From Bacteroidales bacterium (GTDB lineage Bacteria > Bacteroidota > Bacteroidia > Bacteroidales > UBA12170), in the NCBI GenBank assembly GCA_016744655.1, contig JADGDY010000018.1, positions 1 to 40,820 on the forward strand: a DNA stretch of 40,820 nucleotides, given 5' to 3'. The first letter of the stretch is position 1, and every line of letters begins with the position of its first letter. Shown here in pieces: positions 7,800-17,639 of the stretch. Under the pieces are notes generated by a model, which worked only from the letters and a program-made list of their open reading frames with translations, did no database searches and had not been told where the DNA came from. A program made the translations under genes and the position numbers.

Positions 7800-9632
7800 C
7801 TATTTCCTCAAACTCTTCAACAATACTTCTAGCTCTCCAACTTGAGCATCCAAATCATCAATAACAGCTTTAATAGTAGCTTCTTTTGTTAAATCAGCTC
7901 CAGCAATTTTAAGCTGCTCTACCGGGTAATTATTACCACCCGATTTGAGGAGGTTTAGGTAATTATCTAGGCTAGAATTATCGCCTTTGGCTAATCCTTG
8001 TTTTACCTGTTGATATAAACTAGCAGAAGCAGCAAAGCTGGTGGCATATTGGTAAACATAGAAAGGTGAGCGGTAGAAGTGAGGAATACGTGCCCAGAAA
8101 ATATTCTTTTGGTCACGGGTAAAAACCTCCGTTCCGTAATATTTCTCATCTAGCTTTTCGCAAAGTTCAGTTAAGCTATCAGCTGTCATGGCTTGATTGT
8201 TTTCTATCATCTGGTGGGCTTGCCACTCAAAATCAGCAAACATGGTTTGGATAAAGAAAGTGCCAATGATATTCTCAATGCTCTGTTGTAGTAATGCTGC
8301 TTTTTCTAATGGGTCATTACTGCGTTCCAACATGAGGTCTAGGAGGAGCCTTTCGTTAAAAGTACTGGCTACTTCAGCTACAAATATGGTGTAATCGTGA
8401 ATATTGAAAGGCTGATTCTCTTCTGAGAGCATGGTGTGTAAACTGTGTCCTAGCTCATGAGCCAAAGTAAATACATGATCTTGTGTTCCATTATAATTCA
8501 TCAAGATAAAAGGATGAACGCCATAAACGCCCATGCTATAAGCTCCAGAAGATTTTCCTTCGTTCTCGTAAACATCTATCCACCCGTTCTCCAAAGCTTT
8601 TGAAAACTTATTTTTATAGTCTAGTCCAAGTGGTTTTATGGACTCCGAAACTAGTTTCTTGGCCTCCTCGAAATCGTATTTTTTATCGTGCTCTACTAGA
8701 GTTAATCTGGAATCATAGGCGTGATAATCACCCAATAAATCTATATGTTCTGCACGTAGCTTGTGATATTTTTGTAAAGCTTGTGTATTTTCTCCAACCG
8801 TTTTTACCAAGTTCGCATACACTTCCAAAGGAATATTGTTGCTGTCTAACTTGGCTTCTAGGCTACTATTGAACTTTCGGCTACGAGCAAAAGCCACATC
8901 TTTATCGCAAATGCCTTTATAAATTGCAGCAATGGTATTTTTAATATCACCATAAAGTGGATAGAAGCTTTCTGCAGCCAGTTTTCTGTCTTCTCTGACT
9001 CTAGAAGTATTTAGTATTTCAGAATAATTTCCATGGGTGAGTTTTGTTTTCTCTCCGTTTTTTAATTCTATTTCTGGAAATTTCACATCGGCAGTGGTGA
9101 GCATGGTATAAGTATTTGCTGCAGTTCCCGATGGGCTAGAAAAATAGGAGAGGAGCTTTTCCATTTCTTCCGAAAGAATATGAGCTTTTCTCCTATAAGT
9201 TTTTTCTAAATTAAACTCATAGACTTTTAATCCTGCATTCTCGTTCATCCATTTTTTGCATTCCTCCTCCGGAATTTCCATTATTTCTGGAGTAATCCAA
9301 GAAGTAGCGGTATTAAAATCAGCAAGGAACATACTCACTTCTTGCATTTTTCCCAAGACTTCATTATTGCTATTATCGGTACTTTTTTGCAAAGCAGGAT
9401 AAGCATAAACCTTATAGAGGATTTTTTCAATCTGATCCATTAAAATAAAAGCACTTAATAATGAATCGGCTCCTTGCTTTAATTTCCCTTTAAATTGGGT
9501 GAGTTCATCAGTTTGGGATTTGATGTTTTTAAAATCTTCCTCCCATGCTTTCCAGTCTGAATATATATGAGTGAAATCCCATTTGTATTGGGCGTCTATT
9601 TGGTTTCTATCTTGAGTTTTTGGACTTGTCAT
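7800..9632 (-). CDS. pepF: Oligoendopeptidase F (M3 family zinc metallopeptidase)
   Basis: 610 aa, close to the usual ~600 aa of the family, with no signal peptide, so cytoplasmic. It cleaves short peptides of about 6-20 residues, a step in peptide turnover. An N-terminal helical region (about 1-200) precedes the catalytic M3 domain. The zinc motif HELGH is at 392-396 (ligands His392 and His396, catalytic Glu393), and a downstream Glu in VAEVASTFNE is the likely third ligand. The gene stands alone between a terminator and an unrelated hydrolase gene. A TATTTTTG box (9678-9685) lies about 45 nt upstream of the ATG. Confidence 0.93.
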   Translation of the reverse strand: MTSPKTQDRNQIDAQYKWDFTHIYSDWKAWEEDFKNIKSQTDELTQFKGKLKQGADSLLSAFILMDQIEKILYKVYAYPALQKSTDNSNNEVLGKMQEVSMFLADFNTATSWITPEIMEIPEEECKKWMNENAGLKVYEFNLEKTYRRKAHILSEEMEKLLSYFSSPSGTAANTYTMLTTADVKFPEIELKNGEKTKLTHGNYSEILNTSRVREDRKLAAESFYPLYGDIKNTIAAIYKGICDKDVAFARSRKFNSSLEAKLDSNNIPLEVYANLVKTVGENTQALQKYHKLRAEHIDLLGDYHAYDSRLTLVEHDKKYDFEEAKKLVSESIKPLGLDYKNKFSKALENGWIDVYENEGKSSGAYSMGVYGVHPFILMNYNGTQDHVFTLAHELGHSLHTMLSEENQPFNIHDYTIFVAEVASTFNERLLLDLMLERSNDPLEKAALLQQSIENIIGTFFIQTMFADFEWQAHQMIENNQAMTADSLTELCEKLDEKYYGTEVFTRDQKNIFWARIPHFYRSPFYVYQYATSFAASASLYQQVKQGLAKGDNSSLDNYLNLLKSGGNNYPVEQLKIAGADLTKEATIKAVIDDLDAQVGELEVLLKSLRK

Positions 9633-9677
9633 GCGTATTTGTTTAAACTATGATTTCATTCGAAGAATTTCGAATGG

Positions 9678-9685
9678 CAAAAATA
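9678..9685 (-). promoter_or_regulatory. -7 promoter box for pepF (TATTTTTG on minus strand)
   Basis: Reads CAAAAATA on the plus strand, an exact TAnnTTTG match, 45 nt upstream of the start codon. No clear -33 TTG was found. Confidence 0.45.
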
Positions 9686-9757
9686 GGAATTAAAGAGCAG
9701 TATGAATTGTGAAAAAAGCCAAAATATATTCTTAAATAATGACTGAACTCAATAATA

Positions 9758-10774
9758 TCATTTTATCCAGTTTGTAAATCCTTCCATTACTTCATTCCAG
9801 TGACTTTTTTCATAATTCACTTTCCCATTTTCTACTTCAAAAAAATTATGTTCTAATCCCAAGTGTCTTTTTAGGTATAGGTTTGTTTTTTGTTTTTCAA
9901 TGAAAAATAGAGGAATTATATCACATAAAGCGGCTGATTGATCTTCAGTTCCATATGTAAGATATATTGGGATATCTAAACTTAGCCAATCATCATAGTA
10001 GGTTTCGTTGAAAGTTTTCCATGCCTTTAAACTTGGATATACTATTATTGAATCTTCATTATTGACTTGCTCATAAAATCTATAATTATCATTCATTACG
10101 GAATCGGCTTTTCCCCAACTAGTTTTTCCTAATTGGGCGTCTAATCGAGCTTCTCTGATAAACTGATCAATCCTTCCAAAAGGGTTGGCAGCAAAAAGAC
10201 CAAGATGTGTGACATCACTATTGGTAACTGCTATTTTTGTAGCTACTTTTGTTCCTTGAGAATGACCGGCAATAACCAACTTATTCGCATCTACCCAAGA
10301 TTTATCTTTCAGAAAGTTTAAAACTATATTTGCCCTATCCACATAATTTTCAAGGTAATTACCATCTATAAAATCATCGGAAAAAGCATTAGGCATTTTT
10401 GGATTTGGGATATAATTATATTGATTATCTAAGTTTTCTATTTTAGCTTTTATAGGAATCATTGGCATAGAAATGACTACCAAATGATATTCTTTTATAA
10501 TATCTTGATAACTGAAATTGTTAATTCCGCCACCAAAAAAGCAAAAGCCATAATTTTCTATTTCACAAAAAAGAGGGACAGGCTGTGAGCCTTGGCACCA
10601 TAAGAAGATAGGTTTCTCTTGGTTTATGTTCTTATCAACAATAATAAAATCAATGGTGTCTTCTTTGTTTTCCAATGAGAATAATGTGGCTTGATTCTCT
10701 ATAATGTTTCTTGTTTGACTATAGCCGAAAAGCGAATAGAGGATTATGTTCAGTATGAAGAATGCTTTTTTCAT
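9758..10774 (-). CDS. Exported alpha/beta hydrolase
   Basis: 338 aa from ATG at 10774. This start gives a proper signal peptide (MKKAFFILNIILYSLFGYSQ) and lies downstream of the promoter box at 10859-10866; longer frames would begin above it. The fold is indicated by the nucleophile elbow GHSQG (Ser about 172), an acidic residue in YGTEDQS and a late His in LEHNFF, which together make a plausible Ser-Asp-His triad. The protein is probably periplasmic or secreted. Substrate cannot be read from sequence; esterase or peptidase-like S9/DLH-type enzymes are possible. It is transcribed away from a small outer-membrane-type protein. Confidence 0.8.
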   Translation of the reverse strand: MKKAFFILNIILYSLFGYSQTRNIIENQATLFSLENKEDTIDFIIVDKNINQEKPIFLWCQGSQPVPLFCEIENYGFCFFGGGINNFSYQDIIKEYHLVVISMPMIPIKAKIENLDNQYNYIPNPKMPNAFSDDFIDGNYLENYVDRANIVLNFLKDKSWVDANKLVIAGHSQGTKVATKIAVTNSDVTHLGLFAANPFGRIDQFIREARLDAQLGKTSWGKADSVMNDNYRFYEQVNNEDSIIVYPSLKAWKTFNETYYDDWLSLDIPIYLTYGTEDQSAALCDIIPLFFIEKQKTNLYLKRHLGLEHNFFEVENGKVNYEKSHWNEVMEGFTNWIK

Positions 10775-10858
10775 TTTATAAATGTCATATAGGTTTTCAG
10801 TCAGGTGATGAAAGTCATCTATAATTTTTAACATCCATCTAGTTTTTATTGTTAAATG

Positions 10859-10866
10859 CAAATATA
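10859..10866 (-). promoter_or_regulatory. -7 promoter box (TATATTTG on minus strand)
   Basis: Plus strand CAAATATA, 85 nt upstream of the hydrolase ATG. It decides that start, because the longer reading frame would begin upstream of the expected transcription start. Confidence 0.5.
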
Positions 10867-10923
10867 TGCAATACAATTCTTGGTTATGATTTTGGCAACA
10901 GTGTAATAATATTATTAATTCTT

Positions 10924-10931
10924 TAACTTTG
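10924..10931 (+). promoter_or_regulatory. -7 promoter box (TAACTTTG)
   Basis: An exact TAnnTTTG match, 36 nt upstream of ATG 10967. It is divergent from the box at 10859-10866, so the two genes share a 57-bp promoter interval. Confidence 0.5.
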
Positions 10932-10966
10932 CTGATAAATATATTGTTTTGAATTTTATATGTTTT

Positions 10967-11527
10967 ATGAAAACAGCCCTCTGCCTCATTATTGCAATCA
11001 TTATCCCATCAATAATTTTTGCCCAAGAAAACATCGGAAAGTCTTTTTGTGTTGGTAGTTCGCTCACGTTTCTACATTATTACGAAGATGAACCAGGCTT
11101 GCCTAGATATAACGAGTACACTTGGAATGTAAATGCAGCCATGCAAATTACAAAGCGATTAGATATGGGTGTTCAGGCTTTGGCTATTTTTATGAAACCA
11201 GAGGGGAACCCTTCTGAAAATCATCATATTATTGGTGTTTTTGGTCAGTATCATTTCATCAAAAAAGAGAAGATAAAAGTATTTATTGAAACCTCTATTA
11301 ATACAGGGAATTACAAGTTGTCAAGAAATGATTTTTATCCTAGCTATGAAAATGGGATTGTATATATTGGATTTGGAGGAGGTGTTGAGCTTAAAATCTC
11401 AAGAAGGATACCTCGCCTATTTTTAGACTTATCTTTTGTAAACTACGAACAGCTCCATATAGAAAAATCTTATGCTTATACTCAATATATTGTTGGCTTG
11501 AATTATCGTTTTGGTAAAGGGTTTTAA
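10967..11527 (+). CDS. Small outer-membrane beta-barrel-like protein
   Basis: 186 aa from ATG at 10967, which starts a standard signal peptide (MKTALCLIIAIIIPSIIFAQ). A TTG start 18 nt upstream is less likely. The mature protein is built of alternating strands (CVGSSLTFLHYY, MDMGVQALAIF, IIGVFGQYHFI, VYIGFGGGVELKI) and ends YIVGLNYRFGKGF, the pattern of an 8-stranded OmpW/OmpX-like barrel. No specific function can be assigned. It ends in a perfect hairpin terminator shared with the convergent lipoprotein gene. Confidence 0.7.
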   Translation: MKTALCLIIAIIIPSIIFAQENIGKSFCVGSSLTFLHYYEDEPGLPRYNEYTWNVNAAMQITKRLDMGVQALAIFMKPEGNPSENHHIIGVFGQYHFIKKEKIKVFIETSINTGNYKLSRNDFYPSYENGIVYIGFGGGVELKISRRIPRLFLDLSFVNYEQLHIEKSYAYTQYIVGLNYRFGKGF

Positions 11528-11561
11528 TGAATTTTTTGATAAGTCATTGGTATAAAACAAA

Positions 11562-11598
11562 AAAACAGATGATGATATAATTTATCATCATCTGTTTT
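11562..11598. terminator. Bidirectional terminator
   Basis: A perfect 16-bp stem (AAAACAGATGATGATA, 11562-11577, with 11583-11598) around a 5-nt loop lies between convergent genes. A-rich and T-rich ends flank it in both directions, so it suits both strands. Confidence 0.85.
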
Positions 11599-11658
11599 GG
11601 AATTCCTTTAAAATTCTCTTGTAGGCCTTACGAAAAGCCAATTTAACTATTCTTAATC

Positions 11659-12978
11659 CTATAAAAACTCCTTATAAATAGTCCAGCCCTCAGTCCAATC
11701 ATAAGTACCAAAAGCTCCTTTGTAATTGGTGATTTCAAACCAATCATCTAATGGATATAAATTATCACCTGTTGGCACATCTGGTGCTAACTTTATATCT
11801 TCATCTATACTTAACCCCAAATTGATAATTTCATTCTTTCCAATGGTAAAATAGTCGGACCATAATTGAGAAGCCTCCTCATTTTGGTTTCCATATAGTT
11901 GAAAAATATTTGCTTCTTCATTATTAGCAATATTATAGAAGATATTACTTTCTATTTTCAATAATTCTCTTCTCCATTGCGAATAAGAATCGGTGGAGCC
12001 ATTATGATATTCGTTCCAAACTCCAGCAGATGTATTATAAAGTATAGAATTTGCGGTGATGCCAGCTGCAAAATTAGAATAGCTAATACAGCTATTTGAT
12101 GATCTTGAGTTTCCTATAAACGTTGCATTTGCCATGGTTGGTTTAGTAATAGGAAGTCCATTAACAGCTTCAATACCTCCATTGGCCTCCACTAAATTAT
12201 CACCCACTTGCTCTTTTTGCAGGCCAAGAATAAATTGCATCTTACCTTGGTAGCCTAAATCGTAATCAATAATATCATCATGTGAGTTGATACAAATGGC
12301 GTGTTTGATGTTTACAGTGCCGCCAAATATTTCAATTCCATCATCAGCACTATTAATGATCTCAATATTATTAATTTTAGTACTACTTCCAACTCCGCCT
12401 AAAGTAAGTCCATTTATCTCGTTGCCTTCGTTGAGAATAGTACCAGGATAGCGAATGGAAACATATGAAAGTTCTCCTGAGTTATCAACTGGATTTAGTC
12501 CACCAAATAAAGCACGAGGCTCGCTAGTGGGAATCCCTTCGATAAAGGCTTCGCCGCTTTCGGTATTAAGAGGCGCGTCTCCCAAAATGATAAGTCCGCC
12601 CCATAATCCAAATGATTCTTTAGAAAGTGTTCCATCTAATGGGTCTAATTCCGAAGTAAAGATGATAGGTTCATCAGCATTACCATTTGCAATAATCTTT
12701 CCGCCACGAGCAATGATTAAAGCACTGGCTGTAGCACCTTGTCCTTCTTTAAAGTTGATAATGGCACCGGGTTCAATGGTTAAAACTTGTCCGTCATTAA
12801 CAAAAACAAAACCTTGTAAGGTGATGTCTTCTCCTTTTTTCCAAGTTACAGTTCCAGTTCCGCTTCCACTATCTGAAATTACAGAGGCATCCTCAGGAAG
12901 GTTATAATCACTTTTTCTACAAGATTGTGAAAAAATGAGGAGGGTAATTATAAATGTTATCGTGATTATCTTTTGCAT
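11659..12978 (-). CDS. Exported beta-helix lipoprotein, porin partner
   Basis: 439 aa. Lipoprotein signal about 1-20 with lipobox FSQSC (Cys20). The body reads as repeated short beta rungs (VNDGQVLTIEPGAIINFKEG, then GGKIIANGNADEPIIFTS, later INNIEIINSADDGIEIFGGT), typical of right-handed parallel beta-helix proteins of Bacteroidota. It lies 12 nt downstream of a porin gene on the same strand, so the two are almost certainly one operon, and a surface capture or binding role for the porin's substrate is likely. Related lipoproteins often sit next to OprO/P-like porins or TonB receptors. The link to phosphate is only suggested by the porin type. Confidence 0.75.
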   Translation of the reverse strand: MQKIITITFIITLLIFSQSCRKSDYNLPEDASVISDSGSGTGTVTWKKGEDITLQGFVFVNDGQVLTIEPGAIINFKEGQGATASALIIARGGKIIANGNADEPIIFTSELDPLDGTLSKESFGLWGGLIILGDAPLNTESGEAFIEGIPTSEPRALFGGLNPVDNSGELSYVSIRYPGTILNEGNEINGLTLGGVGSSTKINNIEIINSADDGIEIFGGTVNIKHAICINSHDDIIDYDLGYQGKMQFILGLQKEQVGDNLVEANGGIEAVNGLPITKPTMANATFIGNSRSSNSCISYSNFAAGITANSILYNTSAGVWNEYHNGSTDSYSQWRRELLKIESNIFYNIANNEEANIFQLYGNQNEEASQLWSDYFTIGKNEIINLGLSIDEDIKLAPDVPTGDNLYPLDDWFEITNYKGAFGTYDWTEGWTIYKEFL

Positions 12979-12990
12979 TTTACTAGGGTT

Positions 12991-13989
12991 TTAGAAGTTT
13001 AACTCAATATTAAAATACAAATAATGCGAATCAGTTCCGTTTTCAGCATAAGCAATATAATCTTGGTAGTTTAAAGCCATTTTTACATTTTTTATGGGCT
13101 GGTATTCTATCCCTGAAGTAATATTACTTCCGTCTTTTGCTAAGTTCCAAGGTATATCATCGCCTTCAAGCTTGTTAGAGTATAGATAGTCGTAACGAGC
13201 AAAGAATTTAAGTTTATCAATAAGTTTTACTGTAGAATAAAAAGACAAGCCATAACGATCATGGTTTTCAACATGAGAACTATTGGCTTGGTAATTAAAT
13301 TCGTTTCCAAGTGTAAAGTATTTAGTGATTACGCCTATAAATCCATTAGCAGAATATTGGGTGATGTCTTCTGATTGGTAAGCATCAACATACCCTCTAA
13401 TAACTAATACTTTAATAGGTTTGTAAGTTAAGCCAAAAGAACCTTTAAAATACTCATCTTGCTGAATATTAGAATAACCTTCTCCATTGGTGAATGAAAT
13501 ATCTGTAGATAATTTACTGCAGATTTTATAGGAGGCAAATATTCCTAGGTCAGCACTAGAACCAAATTTATTTCTGTCCTGAAAACTTTGCATGATGTAA
13601 CGGTAACCCCAAAACTTTTCCTGAACTTTAAACTGAAAAGCATCAGCAATTCCAAACTGAATCTTTAAACCCTTATATTTATATTGTACAAAAGCATTTT
13701 TGAAATAGGCAAACCTCTTCTTTGCGGCGTAATCTTGAATATCGTTTTGGTTACCAATATCTAGTTTAATATTTCCAGAGAAATGTTCATCTAAATCTGC
13801 TTTGTATCCGAAATAAGCTCTTTTTACTTCAAAAGCTTTGTCTTTAGTATCACCTAAGCCGTAATGTACATTGGAAAATACCTTTCCATATACTTTGCCT
13901 ACATCGTACCAAGCCTTTTCTTTTGTCTCTTGCGCTAGCAGTCCTAATGGCATGATTGCTAACAGAATAATTAGTCTTAGATTCTTCAT
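12991..13989 (-). CDS. OprO/P-like porin
   Basis: 332 aa from ATG at 13989. Starting there gives a clean signal peptide (MKNLRLIILLAIMPLGLLAQ), whereas the longer frame adds eight residues. The mature protein shows amphipathic strands throughout (VYGKVFSNVHYGLGD, FAYFKNAFVQYKYKGLKIQFGIAD, LKFFARYDYLYSN) and ends LYFNIELNF with a terminal Phe, matching outer-membrane porins of the phosphate-selective OprO/OprP family. Selectivity cannot be judged from sequence alone. A weak -7-like box (CAAGTATA on plus, 14011-14018) lies just upstream. It forms an operon with the beta-helix lipoprotein. Confidence 0.78.
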   Translation of the reverse strand: MKNLRLIILLAIMPLGLLAQETKEKAWYDVGKVYGKVFSNVHYGLGDTKDKAFEVKRAYFGYKADLDEHFSGNIKLDIGNQNDIQDYAAKKRFAYFKNAFVQYKYKGLKIQFGIADAFQFKVQEKFWGYRYIMQSFQDRNKFGSSADLGIFASYKICSKLSTDISFTNGEGYSNIQQDEYFKGSFGLTYKPIKVLVIRGYVDAYQSEDITQYSANGFIGVITKYFTLGNEFNYQANSSHVENHDRYGLSFYSTVKLIDKLKFFARYDYLYSNKLEGDDIPWNLAKDGSNITSGIEYQPIKNVKMALNYQDYIAYAENGTDSHYLYFNIELNF

Positions 13990-14018
13990 TTGTTTTGATT
14001 TAAAAAAATGCAAGTATA

Positions 14019-14390
14019 GTGATATTGTGATAATTATTAAGTTTCTATGAATTTAATGTAAAGTGAAAGTTGATTGGTTTTGTAGTAGGTATATTGTGAT
14101 TATAAAAACATTAAGTGTGATCTTAAGTGGCAGGAATTAAGATCTTTATGGATGGTTTAGCTGTTTTGTTTAATATGTCAGTTAGCTAACAGTTTTTCTT
14201 GTTTTTTAAATAGTTGTGTGAAAAATGATAAATCTCTCAATATTAAGTTTATGTTAAGTATTCCTAAGAGGTGATTAAGAGTTGAATTTCCTGGAAAATC
14301 GTCCCAGAAAATAACATTTGGTATTCTTGCTTTAGAATTAAAAACATAAATTGTCTATTTTAGATAATTGGATATTAGGCCTTGAAATAT
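14019..14390. other. Intergenic stretch upstream of the porin operon
   Basis: Roughly 370 bp of AT-rich sequence with no gene. The only notable item is a perfect 10-bp palindrome, GTTAGCTAAC (14181-14190), about 190 nt upstream of the porin start, which could be a regulator site but is short enough to be chance. Confidence 0.5.
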
Positions 14391-14424
14391 AAAAAAGAGC
14401 ATCAGTAATCTGATGCTCTTTTTT
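14391..14424 (-). terminator. Intrinsic terminator after the POT-like transporter
   Basis: A perfect stem of GAGCATCAG with CTGATGCTC around a TAAT loop, extended by six A-T pairs on each side. On the minus strand it ends in a T-run, 46 nt beyond the transporter stop. Confidence 0.9.
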
Positions 14425-14469
14425 ATAATTTTTTTAGTCTTCAAATAACCTGGAGCTAAGAATTGTTTT

Positions 14470-15840
14470 CTATATCGGATTATTCTTTAACCAACGATTA
14501 TACAACCACATAGACAAGGCAGAAATAAAACCAATGCCCATTAACAATACCCAACCCATAGAATTCCAGAACGGATCCAATTCTAATAATCCAGACTCTA
14601 AAGGAGTAGCGTTTTTACACATAATCTCATGGAAAATAAACGCACCGGCAGGACCGCCGATTAAAGCTCCAATAGCTAAAGGAAGATTAGCATAACCTAA
14701 GAATAACCCTTCTTGACCTTTAGGTGCTAAGGCTCCAATATACTCATAGGTCCTGGCTGAGGTAAATAATTCACCAAATGCAATTAATCCTACAGTAAGA
14801 GTGATAAATAGTGTTCCAAGAGGAATGTATTCGCCAAAAGTTAAAGCTCTAACGCCACCATTCATAAATATTGGAACCAAGTTAATACTCATAGAAACTC
14901 CAATGATGATAATACCGACAATGATAGATTTAATCGGCTTCATCTTTCCAAACTTTTTAGTTACAAGTAATTGAAAAAATACAATAACAAATGGATTGGC
15001 CATAGTGACTAGATCTACCGCTGGATTTAATTCCACCACTTTTTGAAGATAAAGAGGTAATACATTGTATACCTGAGCATAAATAAAGAAGAATCCACTA
15101 GAGACAATCATAAATAAGGCAAATCTTGAATTCTTGAGAACCAAGACCATGTCGGCTAAAATTTGGAGGATAGATTTTTTAGGTTTTTCTTCAGTAATTT
15201 CGCTTTTAGGCTCAGTATAGAAGAATAAAACTGCAAAAAATGCCAGTATAGAAAAGAATACTGAGACTGCGAAAATATAACTCAAATCAAATTCAGTTCT
15301 TACTAAATAACTAATTCCTCTTCCTAAGAGGGAGCCAATATTAATAATCATATAGAAAATACCAAAGCCTAAAGTAATATTTGCTCCAGCAGTTTTTTGC
15401 ACTGTACCAGCAATACATGGTTTAATAATAGAACCACCAATTCCGATAAAAGTGATGGCGAGAATCACGGGGAGTAGAACTCCAATTCCTGCAGTCATCT
15501 CACTGTCAATGATAGGATTTAATGTTTGATTTCCGAACCAAACTGGATATCCCATAGTAAAATAACCAGCAGCTAAAAGAACGAAGGCAATAAGCATTGA
15601 TTTTTTAAATCCGATTTGGTCGGCAATAGTTCCTGACAGAATTGGAAGGAAAAATACTAAAGTCCATAAAATACCATTTAAATTACTGGGCCAATAATCG
15701 CCAAGGCCTAATTGACCAAGGTATAATACCACAAAACTGGCCATGGCATAATAGGCTCCTCTTTCAAATAATTCTGTTAGGTTTGCTGTCCAAAAACTTC
15801 TTGGGAAGTCTGCTTTTTTACTTTCGGTAGAATTTTCCAT
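14470..15840 (-). CDS. POT/MFS-family transporter
   Basis: 456 aa, with about 12 hydrophobic helices expected across the inner membrane. The N-terminal motif ELFERGAYYAM resembles the ExxERFxYY signature of proton-dependent oligopeptide transporters (POT/PTR2), although the Phe is replaced by Gly-Ala. A conserved loop motif follows TM2-3 (GTIADQIGFKKSM, the classical MFS GxxxDRxGRR position). A POT-like MFS symporter of peptides or related small solutes is likely; the substrate is unproven. It sits between the porin operon and a sulfatase on the same strand, 155 nt downstream of the latter, and is followed by its own terminator. Confidence 0.82.
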   Translation of the reverse strand: MENSTESKKADFPRSFWTANLTELFERGAYYAMASFVVLYLGQLGLGDYWPSNLNGILWTLVFFLPILSGTIADQIGFKKSMLIAFVLLAAGYFTMGYPVWFGNQTLNPIIDSEMTAGIGVLLPVILAITFIGIGGSIIKPCIAGTVQKTAGANITLGFGIFYMIINIGSLLGRGISYLVRTEFDLSYIFAVSVFFSILAFFAVLFFYTEPKSEITEEKPKKSILQILADMVLVLKNSRFALFMIVSSGFFFIYAQVYNVLPLYLQKVVELNPAVDLVTMANPFVIVFFQLLVTKKFGKMKPIKSIIVGIIIIGVSMSINLVPIFMNGGVRALTFGEYIPLGTLFITLTVGLIAFGELFTSARTYEYIGALAPKGQEGLFLGYANLPLAIGALIGGPAGAFIFHEIMCKNATPLESGLLELDPFWNSMGWVLLMGIGFISALSMWLYNRWLKNNPI

Positions 15841-15995
15841 TTCAATATTCGGTTGTTTATGTTTAAGGCAACATAGATACGAAATATTTTACAAAAAAAT
15901 CATGTGCTATCGCAATATGGTCAAAATGTGATGTCTGTTAATAATAGAACTAAGTAATTGAATTAGAAAGTCCGTATTGTTTAGCAACAATAAAC

Positions 15996-17639
15996 CTATT
16001 CAAACACACCAACTTGCCGGCTGTAATTATTCCAATCATCTCGCAGTTCTTTAAGTATCATTGGCTCTTTCTCTGAAAGGTTTTGAGTTTCTCCTGGATC
16101 TAAAGTGATATTATAAAGTCGCCACGCTTCATCACCAAAAGGTTTTGCAATTTGGGTTGCTTTGTAATCGCCTTTTATTACCCATCTTCCGTTAAGCATT
16201 TCGCCACACATGACTTCATCTTTTGCACGCACTGTATTTTTGATTCCGGAGGTTATTGGAATAAGTGAATGACCCAATAGAGGTTTAACCTCTTTGTTTT
16301 TATAAGTGCTTGGGTGTTCTGTATTTGTATATTCTAGAAGGGTGGGAAGAATATCAATAATGTATGTGAAAGCATCAGATTTACCTCCTTTTTTAATCTT
16401 AGGACCACTAATAATTAATGGTGTTCGTATTCCTCCTTCTCCTGTGGTCATTTTAAAGTAATCTAATGGTCCAGCACATGCTTGAGCCCATCCTAAACCA
16501 ATACCAACAAAAGAGTTTGGATGGCCAATATTATCTAAGCTGTTATCAAATTGTTCAAACCATTCTGAACCTTCATTACTAATGTATTCTTCTGCTTCAT
16601 AGGGATTGGGTCCATTGTCTGTACAGAAAATTATGATAGTATTATCATATTGGTTTATATCATTCAAGTAATCAATAATTCGGCCAACATGGTAATCTAG
16701 ATTGTCGATTTGACCAGCATACGCTTCCATTGTTCTCGCTTTTATTGCTCTATCTTTTTCATTTAGTTTTTTCCAGGTTGATACTTGGCTAAGGAACTTT
16801 GGTTGTATTGCATCTTTATGAACAATCCCTAAATCTTTTGCACGTTTAATTCTCTGAGATTTTAGTACCTCATATCCTTCATCATAATTGCCTCTATATT
16901 TACTGAGCCAAGGTTCGGGAACATGAATAGGGTCATGAGCTGCAGTTGGTGCGTAATAAGCTAGAAACGGTTTGCCATCACTAATTTGGCTTCTAATGGC
17001 ATCAATCAGAAAATCGGAATATGAACGACTGGAATAGAAGTCTTTAGGAAGTTCTGTAAGCTCTTTGTCGTCCATTGCATATTTTGCATTAGGTTGGTTA
17101 GCTGCTTGAATACCTTTCATATCGGACCAATGGCTTGCTCCACCTTGTAGCATGCTAAAAGAACGTTCGAATCCTCTAGCGTAGGGAAAGTGCTCTGGTT
17201 GATCCCCTAGGTGCCATTTACCAGCCATATATGTATGGTAACCTTCCTGTAGGAAGATTTCAGCTAAAGAAACCACATTGTCATTTAAGTATCCTTCGTA
17301 TCCAGGTTTTCCTTTTTGATTATTGGTTAAAAGTTCTGCCATATTTCCCAAGCCGGCAATATGATTGTCGGTCCCACTCATTAACATGGATCGAGTGGGG
17401 GAACAAGAAACAGAAGTATGGAAATTTGTAAATATCAATCCTTGCTCAGCGAGGGCATCAATATTGGGGGTTTCAACTTCACTTCCAAAGCAACCAATAT
17501 CAGAATATCCCATATCATCTCCCATGATAAGTAGAATATTAGGAGGCTTATGTTCTTTATTTTGACTGTCGGGATTCGATTTTTGTTTGCATGAGAAAGA
17601 TAATGCGATAATTAGGATTAGGAATAGTGTTTTTTTCAT
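15996..17639 (-). CDS. Lipoprotein arylsulfatase (formylglycine type)
   Basis: 547 aa. Lipoprotein signal with lipobox LSFSC (Cys17) places it in the periplasm or at the outer membrane. NILLIMGDDMGYSDIGCFG (34-52) holds the two Asp metal ligands (about 41-42). The sulfatase signature CSPTR (Cys79) is intact; Cys79 must be converted to formylglycine by an anSME-type enzyme that is not in this window. Later motifs FCTDNGPNP and GEGGIRTPLI are typical of the alkaline-phosphatase-like superfamily, S1 sulfatases. Such enzymes release sulfate from sulfated glycans or aryl sulfates, common in marine Bacteroidota. Exact substrate is unknown. No glycan-import genes (SusC/D) are adjacent. Confidence 0.9.
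   Translation of the reverse strand: MKKTLFLILIIALSFSCKQKSNPDSQNKEHKPPNILLIMGDDMGYSDIGCFGSEVETPNIDALAEQGLIFTNFHTSVSCSPTRSMLMSGTDNHIAGLGNMAELLTNNQKGKPGYEGYLNDNVVSLAEIFLQEGYHTYMAGKWHLGDQPEHFPYARGFERSFSMLQGGASHWSDMKGIQAANQPNAKYAMDDKELTELPKDFYSSRSYSDFLIDAIRSQISDGKPFLAYYAPTAAHDPIHVPEPWLSKYRGNYDEGYEVLKSQRIKRAKDLGIVHKDAIQPKFLSQVSTWKKLNEKDRAIKARTMEAYAGQIDNLDYHVGRIIDYLNDINQYDNTIIIFCTDNGPNPYEAEEYISNEGSEWFEQFDNSLDNIGHPNSFVGIGLGWAQACAGPLDYFKMTTGEGGIRTPLIISGPKIKKGGKSDAFTYIIDILPTLLEYTNTEHPSTYKNKEVKPLLGHSLIPITSGIKNTVRAKDEVMCGEMLNGRWVIKGDYKATQIAKPFGDEAWRLYNITLDPGETQNLSEKEPMILKELRDDWNNYSRQVGVFE

Noticed and set aside
12455-12907. 150-codon plus-strand reading frame inside the beta-helix lipoprotein gene
   Set aside because: Antisense shadow of the lipoprotein, which has a clear lipobox and repeat rungs.
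11659-13989. Lipoprotein/porin pair as a SusC/SusD polysaccharide locus
   Set aside because: The porin is an OprO/P-like barrel without a TonB plug or TonB box, and the lipoprotein is a beta-helix, not a SusD fold.
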